Source: Kingdonia uniflora
Lineage: Eukaryota > Streptophyta > Magnoliopsida > Ranunculales > Circaeasteraceae
DNA: 64,000 bases
NCBI GenBank assembly: GCA_014058105.1
Contig: JACGCM010002885.1
Coordinates: 372,001 to 436,000 of the forward strand
Direction of reading: 5' to 3'
Made by a program: the position numbers and the translations under genes. Each line of letters starts with the position of its first letter. Positions within the stretch are counted from its first letter, which is position 1. The notes beneath the pieces were generated by a model. That model had not been told where the DNA came from, searched no databases, and saw nothing but the letters and a program-made list of their open reading frames with translations. Shown here piece after piece: positions 25,697-35,633 of the stretch.

Positions 25697-27013
25697 TTAA
25701 TTTCTAATTTCATGAACCTTCTGGATGTACTCTGTCATAGTGTTGATTGCGTGTTTTGGATTTAAGTCCTCCTTCTAATTCTTCACGGATGTTCTAAACT
25801 CGGGATCAATGTCTTTTTGCAGGATATAAGTATGATGTTCATCTTCGACGATCATATTGTGTAGGATTAATATATATGCGTACATAGCATTTCTTAAATC
25901 ACTAGGTTTCCAAAATTGCGCACCGTGTGCCAATATTTGAAACCTAGCTTATAATACCCCAAAAACACGCTTTACGTCTTTCCGGCATGCTTTTTGCATC
26001 TTCGAAAAATGTCTTTTGGCATCGTTGGACAGATTTCTTATGGTTTGAACAAGTGTTTACCATTTTGGATAGACTCCGTCCGCTAAGTAATACCCCATAG
26101 TGTGTGCTACCGTGCCTATATTATAATTGCATGGCGGTGCAACTCCATTAGACAAGTTGTTGAAATACCACCCTTGATGCAAGACGTTCACGTCGTTGTT
26201 AGAACTGGGCACCCCAATGAATGTGTGCCATACCCAAAGATCTTGCGATGTAATTGCTTCTAAAATTACCGTCGAGATTTTCTTATACCCAGTATATTGT
26301 TCTGCCCACCCGGTAGGACAATTCTTCCATTTCCAATGCATACAATCTAAACTACCTAACATCCCTGGGAAGCCTCACTATCAATTTACTTCTAACAAGT
26401 GTAATGTATCGTTTTCATTGGGAGATCTAAGGTATTGAGCTTTGAATTGTGTTATAATTGTTTTATAAAATTCTTTCAAATACAAAATACCTGTAGACTC
26501 CCCAATCTGAAGGTATTCCTCTTTGGCGTCTGCGCTCGTACCGTAACATAACATGCGAAGTGCGTACGTTATCTTTTGGTGCGAGGATAAGCCCATCGTC
26601 TTAGCGACATTTTCTTTTTGAATAAAATAAGGGTTCAAAGAAAGTATTTGATCATAAATACGTTGATACACACCTTCGCTCATACGGAATCGACAACGAA
26701 ATGGGATACCTTTGAATCTTGGGTTGTCATCGAAGTAATCCCGGTTAAGGCTAAACTCCCCCAATTTATGATCAAGGCCTTTTCGCTTGTCAATCCTTCC
26801 CATTTTACTACCTCCCCGCCTAAGTGATGATGTTGCCTCTTGTTCTCTTTCTTTTGCTTCTCCTATCTCAATCACAATCTTGCTATACTCGTGCATCATC
26901 TCAATTTAACTTCGGAAGACCTCTTCGCTTCCGGACGATGATGAAGAAGATGACTCTAAAGATGAGAGTGATGGGTCAGACATGATTAGGTCAGCCAGGA
27001 TTTTGTCAGACAT
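25697..27013 (-). pseudogene. Harbinger DDE transposase (DDE_Tnp_4), dead
   Basis: This is one continuous frame of 439 codons, starting MSDKILADLIM after a promoter-like stretch. Seen: the N-terminal DYFDDNPRFKG and FRCRFRMS motifs, a helix-rich middle, then the catalytic D in LGSLDCMHW (about 26345) and D in PSSNNDVNVL (about 26200). The third acidic residue, expected as E in RKDVERAFGVLQ, is Lys here (RKDVKRVFGVL, near 25963). Six in-frame stops occur, at about 26900, 26378-26383 (two), 26057, 25949 and 25775. Without them the reading frame is full length. It ends 8 bp from the end of ORF1. Confidence 0.88.
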
Positions 27014-27059
27014 GATTCGGCAAAATTGATAACAACAGAATGAAGTTGAGTTTTGAGAT

Positions 27060-27155
27060 TTAAGAGGAATGAGTTGAGTGTAGAAGAGTAAGATAGTAGA
27101 AGATGAATGGGTTTTATAGATACAAAAACTAGTCGTTTATAGCCGTTGAGCTTCT
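27060..27155 (-). promoter_or_regulatory. Putative promoter of Harbinger transposase
   Basis: The 19-mer agctcaacggctataaacg (minus strand, 27134-27152) is identical to the one before ORF1. A TATA-like tctataaaacc lies just downstream near 27115, followed by a CT-rich leader. Layout mirrors the ORF1 promoter. Confidence 0.5.
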
Positions 27156-27601
27156 TGTTGAAGAAGTTTGATCAGGGAAAAGCCAAGTATGGAGGGGAAA
27201 CCTTGTGAACATTTCATACTTGCATGCTCTTGTCGCGCAATTCTGAACTGCGTGGCAAGAACTAGCCGTTGTACACATTGTCGAATTTCAGCCGTCCACG
27301 TGTCTCTATCTTAGTCATTGTATATACGCGCAGTTCTGAACCGCGCGGGAAAAGGGCCTCTTAAAGCTTGACAAGTGTCATCATCTCATTGGCTCACTCC
27401 CTAAGCGCAGTTCAGAACCACGCGGCATCAATCCACCGAATATCCACCCACAGGGTGGTGAATCCACCCGCAAGGTAGATATTGGAGTGCCACGTAGGCG
27501 TAGTCACCTAGCTGTTGTGGAGTGGATTTTCCCAAATGAGGGTGAAGGATGGGAATCCACCCTCCACGTCATCCTTCGCCTAGCTGCCGTGGATGGTCTT
27601 A

Positions 27602-28190
27602 TAGTAGGAGTGAACTTCGGTACCTAGGCTATAAAGGGAGGGAGAGGGTAGTATAATTTCAATACTCAAGTTGTTTATGAAGTTTAAGTCATTTTAGTAG
27701 AAATTTGTTGTTTTCTCTAAACCTAACAAACAACGTGATATTCATACAGTATATAGTACACAGGTAATACTTTCATATCCTTTGTTGCACATCACTAACA
27801 CCAATAAGTCATAGTTCTCGTATACATACATCACAAAGCTCAAATGACAAATATGTCATAATTCCTCATTAATTTACGCACCTTCACACTATCAAGATTT
27901 TGATAATTCACAATAGCAAATCTATTTAATGCATTCTACTTTTACACATGAAACACAAACAAAGTAGTACGTTATGAGTTTGAAGTATTAATCCGCATAA
28001 GTAGTGCAAGAGCAAGGAGTTTCGGAGTCCAAATAAATAAATACACAAATAAAAACTGGTAAATACAAGTAAAAAAGGGCAAAATATGAATTATACCAAA
28101 GCTGTACATCATTTATTTATTTTGATTATTGGATAATCATATTTGCTGCTAACAAAGTCTAACAAAGTGATACTGGTTATCAAAATTTTC
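27602..28190. other. AT-rich intergenic DNA
   Basis: Nothing is recognised between the Harbinger element and the second intergenic repeat copy. Confidence 0.4.
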
Positions 28191-29010
28191 TTACTTTTGA
28201 TTTCTTCCAATATCACAAAGTTCTGCTTATAGCCACACTGGTTGAAGATCTGCTTTGCCTTGTATAACATCTCTTATGAAACTTCACCTCTAGTCAAGAC
28301 ACAATGAATTAGCAGGATATACATTCATTATCTACAGCTATATTGTATGATGGTGTGGTTGTGAAGGTAACCACGGAGTGTGCGAGGTAATCCAGAGTGT
28401 GATGCACACTATATTGGTATTTAGCATTCACTATATTGGTATGACAGGCTTTGATATGAATGGCGACCACCAAACTACTAAGCTGCAATACTTACTACAA
28501 ATTATTAGCTCAGGCAAATTCAAATCAAGGTCTGTCAAGTAACATTTTACGCCCATAGCCTATCGATCATAAGAAGATTAAAATAATAATGATTATATGC
28601 TAATATGGATTCATAAATTGCTTTTTAACAAGAGAATAGGATTGTTATGTTGTCCATCCCGATGATCATCGTTGTGCCACAAACTTCTTTCCTCAACAAT
28701 TAAAGCTAAATTACATGCATAATGCCTTTGGAGAACTATTAGCTGTAACTAAACAAGGTGCTGAGGCTACGACTGCGCTAATTTTTGAACCATTTTAATG
28801 TCGAGTCTGTATCCCTTTTTTTTTAGACTGAACGGGCATCTTCGGTGGATTTGTAGCCGAAGTAAATTCATTATTGAATGCTAGGATGCCAATTCGCGAT
28901 CAAATAACAACCGAGTCCATCATACTCAAAATTCGGAGGTGAGACTACTACTTCACGTCAACCCCAGTACCACTAAACTTAGGCCCGCCCAATCAATATT
29001 TCAGTTAATT
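28190..29010. repeat. Intergenic repeat, copy 2
   Basis: This is the counterpart of 20850-21620, in the same orientation. The Harbinger element sits between the two copies. Confidence 0.5.
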
Positions 29011-29557
29011 GGGATTTTATTTCTATAGCACTTGAAGCTTTGGACTTTGGACTTTGGAGTGCATAGTTGCAGCCTAAACGCTAGTTCCGCTGTTACGCTC
29101 CTTTTTGAATTTTTTTATTGAAAGTATTACCGCTAAATGGTGGGGAGATTGACGCGACGTTTTTTATAAAGCATAAAGGCGTGCCTTTGGTACCGCCTCT
29201 TTAGTTGCGTGTCTTCGGCACTACACAAAAAAGACTTGCATAAAATTGTCAGTAAGTAAAGCATTGCTTTCATGTTTTTAGCTGAACTAAAAACTCATTC
29301 AATTTCACAAGAAAAATTGCAATTGGTATTCTAAATTTTACAAAAAATTAGCAACAATTTCTTAGTTTTATAATACTAAAACCACATGCAAATAATTTCA
29401 CACACCTTTATACCAATCAAAAAAAATTGGGCAACATTTTCCCTATTTTATAGGCTATCATTTCATAAACCTGCATAACAATAGCAGAAAATTGGGCAAC
29501 ATTTTTCCAGTTTTATAGACTATAAACAACATACAAATTATTCATAAATCTATATAA

Positions 29558-29932
29558 GAGCGTCTCCTAAAGTGCCTCACTAACTTGATTCCAAGGTGCC
29601 ACATAGAATTTTCAACTCCAAGAGCACTTCACTGACTTGGATTTCCAGCTCAAAAAGCAAAGTTGAGTATTGGGAATTCAAGACTCAACCTTGTTTTTTT
29701 ACGTTGCAATTGGGCGCCCAAGTGTTGGGCGTCTGTTTATTTTCTAATCAGGCGCCAAAGATTTGGGTGCCCAATTGTTTTTTTTCACAAAATTTCAAAT
29801 CGGGCGCCCAAGTCTTAGGCACCTGTTAAAAAAAATAAGTCAGGTACTGTTGGAAGAAATAAAACCTCACTGACTTGGATTTGGTTTTTTTTTTTCTTCA
29901 ACCAAGTCAGTTATGCACTTTAGGAGATGCTC
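29558..29932. mobile_element. Tourist-like MITE, 375 bp
   Basis: The terminal inverted repeats span about 30 bp: gagcgtctcctaaagtgc at the left and, reversed, gagcatctcctaaagtgc at the right. TAA flanks both ends (29555-29557 and 29933-29935), as in PIF/Harbinger MITEs. The inside has three blocks of gggcgcccaagt type and no gene. Confidence 0.85.
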
Positions 29933-29935
29933 TAA

Positions 29936-30660
29936 CAATCATTCAACAATACACACCATACAACATGCACAAAAACACTTTTATGCCACGTCTTAAGTAT
30001 TTCATAATATCAAATAACTCCAATCTAAAGAATGACATAAACGAGATAGTTCAATACTACAATATAGAGAAGACGGAAAAGAAGGCGACAAAGAAGACTA
30101 AATTCAAATATTACAACTTCAAAATCGCAATAATTTGTGACGACCTATCATAGTCCTGCAGTTCAAATGATAATGGCAAATGTACACCTGGTTTTCCCCC
30201 TGTAAGTATTATAAATAAATTTATCAATTATCCAAAAATTCAACTTGAATCTAGAAAATATGTGATGCTATTTGGTCTTCCCAAATAATGCGTGTATATA
30301 ATTTAGCCAATTACACAACTTGGTACACACTTACACGAGACTATAGGCATTACTAATATAGTGCATGTATTTTTAATCAAATAACCGTTTGCTAGACCTA
30401 TGAACTCACCAAGTCTAAAGAATCTCTGTCAACCCCAATTAGTAGAAATGAAGTATCCATCCTAGTGCATAACTGTAACGAAATAAACAATAAGCAAAGA
30501 TAAATACACATCAGAATTCATGCAGCAACACCTTCTAGTTGCATCTTCTGAACTAAGTGTGGTTAAATACTCCAAATATAATGATAAATCTTTATATGTG
30601 ATATGTATGATAATCACCTGCCTACTTCATTGTTCTCCTTCCTTGTCTAATGTGATTTCA
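29936..30660. other. AT-rich intergenic DNA
   Basis: No gene or element is recognised. This is the 3' flank of the PPR pseudogene. Confidence 0.4.
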
Positions 30661-30662
30661 AA

Positions 30663-32345
30663 CTAAAATGGGGTCGAACGGTTACGTTCATTAAGGCGTT
30701 CCACGGCCCATTCTTCCATCCCTGAATGCCTGTGTTCTTTGCAAGCATTAATGACTCTCTTCAACACTGGTACAGTTGGCTCAAATGGCATGTTGTGAAC
30801 AAAAGTCTCCAGCTCGTCCATGCAAGCCTTCCTACTGAAGAGCTCAATCATGGACTCATAGTGTTCCAACCGAGGAATTACGTAGTACTCCGCACTCATT
30901 GATTCAAAATAATGCTTGCCCAAATCAACAAATCCCTCACTAATACAAGCACGCAAAACTCCTTGAAAAGTTACATGGTCTGCCTTAATTCCTTTCTCCT
31001 TCATCAGAACAAAAAGTTTAAAAACCCCTCTACCCTTTCCGTTGTGGATGCATCCCAAAACCATATAGTTCCAAAGAATCAAATTCATTGAAACCGCCTC
31101 TTCGAAAATGTTGATGGCATACTCGATACAACGGCATTTAGAATACATATCAACTAATGCCCCATTGGCAACAACATCCATATCATAACCATTTCTAAGC
31201 ATGTAACAATGAATTTGATTTCCTTGTGCAAGAGCAAATATATTTGCACAAGCTGCAAGAATGGTGCTGAAAGTGAACTCACTAGGGGTAGTCTCCCATT
31301 GCATCTACTCAAATATCCTCAGAGCTTCTTCACTCAACCAATGAGAAGCACAGCTTGTTATCAAAGCATTCCATGAAGCTTTGTCCCTGCGAAGCTGACT
31401 CATCTCAAAGAAACAATTTTTAGATCTTCTTAAGTTGCCACACTTGCCATACATGTTCGATTAGTGCATTAGTGACGTAATCAAACAAGTAGAATTCATG
31501 TCTATAGACAAACCCATGAACTTGTTTTCCCAAAACATCTGATAAGCCTGAACGGACACAAAGAATCAAACCGAGAGTCACATAGTCGACGTCTTTGGTT
31601 GTTATACACATCCAGTAAATAAAACTCAAGGCTTCCTCCCATTGAAGGAACTCTATGTATCCTGACAACATTGCATTCCACGAAACAATATTATGTTCAG
31701 GCATGACATTAAAGAGGCCCCGTGCATCTTCAACTTTTCCATACAATGCGTATCCTCCTTCAAACCACCAGACTTAGTATACATGTCAATGAGAGAATTC
31801 AAAATAACTTTGCTTTCTTCAAAACCAACCTTTTACCACAACTCCATGAATTTGACACCCCTCCTTAAACGCCGAAATACTTGAACAAGTCAGCCATAAG
31901 TGCACCACGAAATGTAAAGTCCAATGGCCCAACACTAGCAACAGCCTTGAAGAACATAATCACAGCCTCCCTCATCTCACCCATTTGAAGATACCGTCTC
32001 ACAATCACATTCCAAGTAATCTCATTCGGGTGCCAATCTCGTCAAACATTCTCCTCATATCACACATAATCCCACACTTACCATAAACATCAACCAACGA
32101 ACTCTCCAAAATCACATTCCCAACAAACCCATGTTTCACCACAACCCCAGTTAAAACACACTATAATTAAATCCTCACACATCCCCTAACACAGACAGAC
32201 TTGAAAGTCGAAATGAAGTTGTGGGGATCAAACCTCACAACCCCAACTTTAACCCCATTGCCATTATACTTCAACCATGCAAATGCAAGTGAGAATCCTC
32301 TAAGAGGCATTTCATCAAACAGTTCATGATCATCACTTAAGCTAC
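30663..32345 (-). pseudogene. Pentatricopeptide repeat (PPR) protein pseudogene, PLS/E class
   Basis: PPR proteins of this class bind organelle RNA. From the 5' side (right to left) the pieces read LVDVYGKCGIMCDMRRMFDEI (about 32080), DARGLFNVMPEHNIVSWNAML (about 31700), then SWNALITSCASHW (about 31370), then a 213-codon stretch (31304-30663) with FSTILAACANIFALAQGNQIH, VDMYSKC and an E-like end (LEHYESMIELFSR). Repeats of about 31-36 residues with D-M-Y and S-W-N-A motifs identify the family. Breaks: stops near 32160, a frameshift near 31455 and a TAG near 31304. The tail after the E motif is short and no DYW domain is present. No intron borders explain the breaks. Confidence 0.85.
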
Positions 32346-33265
32346 TGTTTCAGAATGTGTATTAGCTTCGATGATAGCAAAATCATTACAACGAAACTGG
32401 AGAAGAGTAAGATCTAGAGAGAAGAGAGAGGAGTGCGAAACAGGAGAGATAAAGAGAGGAGAACAATGAAAATTACCTTCTTTACCCTTCATGAAGATCT
32501 TCTAAACTTATAAACAGAAGGGCATTTCAGTCAGTTCAAGATTTGGTCAGAGACGTAGCTGACGTCAGCAACGCCATTTTGTGTTCCGTACGTTTGGTCT
32601 GGATTATTGTTAGTTTATAATTGGGATTTAGAAAGATATTCTTGGGATTGAGGATATATGGAAGAGGGTAGAGTATTTTGAGATGCAATTGTTGCATAGA
32701 GAAATTAAAATAAGATCGTATTAAGTTTTGTATTTTAGAAAAATAGAAAACCCTAATTTCTGTTATGAATTATATTAGAATAATTATATTAGGATAATTA
32801 TTTTTTGGGTCATTTAACTATATTTTTAACTTAAAAATCAATCAAATATAACATTATATTTTACTAGCAAATTATTTGGATTTACTTCTCCTTTCGTAAA
32901 AATAAATCGAAGCAAAAGCTACAAAACTCTCTCCCTGCTTGCTCTCCCCCCCTTTTTTTCTTTTGCTTCCCTCTTTTTCCCCTCCTTACCCCTCTCTCTC
33001 CTCTCTCACTCAAACCCCACTACCATCTGCCACCTCCTACCACCTCTTCTCATCTCATTCCTTACCTCCAATCATTCGAACCCCACTATCTCAAGTTCAT
33101 TCCTTTTTTAACTATTTTTTCTTCCTTGTTTGGACTTTGTCTTTTCTGTTTGTTACTGGTTTCTTGTTTGAATGTAGATGTTTCTTTTGTTTGTATGTTT
33201 GTTGTTGTCGCACCCTCTGTAACCGCCTAGGGTTGATGTTTCCCGCTCTACCCAAAACCCATAAT

Positions 33266-34872
33266 ATGGACAACTCAAGCGAAGAAAATAGCAGTAGTGA
33301 ACTTGAAGAGCTGATGCTCAGATGCACAACCAAAGAGACCATTCCGACGCTATTTCTGAACCCTTCTAAATGGCATTGCTTGCAACATAAATGGCAGTTT
33401 GCCTTGGCATTTAAATCCATATCACCTCTCCTGGGGGAACATACCATATCAGAAGGCATAAAAAAGGAATGGTTGAAAGTGATTCAGAGTATCCCGCCGC
33501 TGTCCTATGAGCATACTTCCAGGGTTTTCATTGCAAACTTCAAGAATGAAGACGACCTACAAACCATCTTGCAAACACCGCCGACGAACATCCACGGTTT
33601 CTCGATTTTACAACAACAATACGACCCATTGCTGCATCAAACGGAGATCACCTTCCCAAAGCATTTGTGTTGGGTGCAGGTGTCAGGGCTGCCTGGTTGT
33701 ATGTTTGATAAGGAAACTATCACCTTTATAAGCAATATCATTGGTGAGTTTGTTAGAACTGATTTGCAGCACTCGGAAGATGTGACCAAGAAAGCTACCT
33801 TTGTTAGGATTCAGGTTCTCATTCCCACGGATAAGCCGCTGATTACTGCCATCCCGGTTGCCCGACCAGGGAGCTATGGGGAGGTCTCACTCTCGGTGAG
33901 GTTTGAAAGGCTGGAGGGGTTTTACCCCCTATGTGGGATCCTTACTCATACCCTCACGCTCTATCCAAGATATAAGATGCTCCTCCAAGAACACAACAGA
34001 CGTAATTTAACCAAAAAGTTTTCTTTCCCCTATGGGCAACACATACAGGTTAATCCTCCCAAACTCATGACGTCCCGACCAGCAGCAGCGCTCAGACTAT
34101 AGGAGGCACACACCAGCCGTACCGGATACTCACGATACCTCTTCGAACACCCGTAGCAACGAAGTGGGGGTACTATCCAAAGGGCTATCCGACAACTCTG
34201 TAGCTGGGATTGTTATGACCGGGTTACCGAGCTGACGCTTTTTTCAGAGAGCAAGAGGGGCTTCTCCAGACTCTCTCCGTCACGGTGAACTGAAACTTTC
34301 CTCCCAAACCTAGCCATTTTTGAGAACGTCAACACGTCTAAATGAAATGAAAACTGCATGCAGAACGTGCGTTTCCTTGGTAACAGCAAAGAGAAGCCTC
34401 TCTCTGCGAAACTAAGACATTTGGTGATAAGAGCATTTATGAAGCACTATTGGCGGGTCCCCCTTTCAATCAGTTGTCAAACAGTCAGCAAGAGCCATTG
34501 AGAACTGAAGCTACAGCTGGACCGAGTGATCTTATCAACTTCTTAAGAAGAAGACTAAAGCTGAGTACCAGGCCCGAGCCCAACCCTCATGCTATCCCCG
34601 CCAAAGCTGGGCCCAGTTCACCTTGCTCACTTCATACTTTTCTAGATGGGCCTAGCCCAAATAATAACCCAACTATCCTACCCCGAACTCTGCTGCATGA
34701 CTCTGAAGCAGACGAAAGCCCTCCCACCAGGCCCAAGCCCAGCTGGTCGCAGATTCAAACCCACACGCCTAAACTCTACATTTCCAACAGCATTAAGTCC
34801 AGGATGCTACTCCGACCTGCTCCTCGAACTCAAGGACCCCGACTTGATTCCGATGGAGAGCCGAAGGCATAA
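33266..34872 (+). pseudogene. LINE ORF1 (gag-like, DUF4283), broken
   Basis: The start MDNSSEENSSSELEELMLRC is the likely ATG; the in-frame ORF extending upstream to 32939 is the CT-rich leader. DUF4283 spans about codons 20-190 (LNPSKWHCLQHKWQFALAF, HLCWVQVSGLP). The expected CX2CX4HX4C knuckle reads YPLCGILTHTLTLY, so the first and last Cys are lost. The frame stops at 34102; a Pro-rich tail resumes at about 34450-34872 in another frame. ORF1 would bind the element's RNA. Confidence 0.75.
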
Positions 34873-35633
34873 GAACTTGAGTCCATAGCATCGGATAGTA
34901 CCGGATGGAGAACTCCGACCCATTATGACTTCTTTCCGCCCGAAGCCGGCACCGAACATAGTTTCAACCCCACTTATGCTCACGGTAAGACCTCTAGAAA
35001 ACGCTGTCGAACCCCTACCGCGGATGACACCGAGTCCGGGGTTTCAGAAAGCCCCGCCAAGGTATGGGTTATCTCACCGCTTACACACACTCACCGTTTT
35101 AATTCCCTTCATATGCATGCATGTAAACTAGTTGCTCCTTGTTATGTATCACCATATTTTAATAGAGGTAGAGTTCCAAATGTTTCTTTAGTCTCGTATC
35201 GACCCCTCTCCCAAACATGGCCCTTTCGGGAGCAGCACACACACACCTCGGGCCCCCATAGAACGCTCGTCCCTCTTAGGGATCCGACCGGCGAGGCTCA
35301 ATCCCAACCGGAGTATCATAACTAGCTGAGACAACTTTGGGATTCGGTTAAGCTGGGTAAAAGACGTCAGAGAAGTTTCCACCCTTACAGACAGCCTCAG
35401 GAAGTTTTTAAGGACATACCCAGCCTGAAACGAGGTTTCATCCGAAAGGTCCGTGATTTTGTTAGAAAGTCGAACATGCTTACAGTGGTTATGAAGAACA
35501 GTGACCGCTTTGTCGCCAAGCGCCGGGAGCAACATAAAACCCTGAATGCCTTTGCTCAGCAGTACCGTCCTTTTAGACAACCCTATACTCCTTCTCAGAT
35601 CTAATTCTCGGAAGCGGGCCCGACACCGACCCT

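Larger units (their letters stand above)
22025..27598 (+). mobile_element. PIF/Harbinger-type DNA transposon, 5.6 kb
   Basis: The ends are inverted: gagcatccacagcag at 22025 and, reversed, gaccatccacggcag ending at 27598 (13 of 15 match). A TTA duplication flanks it (22022-22024 and 27599-27601), as usual for the superfamily. Inside, a Myb/SANT-like ORF1 (+) and a DDE transposase (-) meet tail to tail near 25690, and a plant-mobile-domain gene (+) lies left of ORF1. All three are broken, so the copy is inactive on its own. Confidence 0.88.

Noticed and set aside
32939..33265. 109 extra N-terminal codons on LINE ORF1
   Set aside because: The translated part is Pro/Ser/Leu-rich from a CT-rich leader; the conserved part begins at the ATG at 33266.
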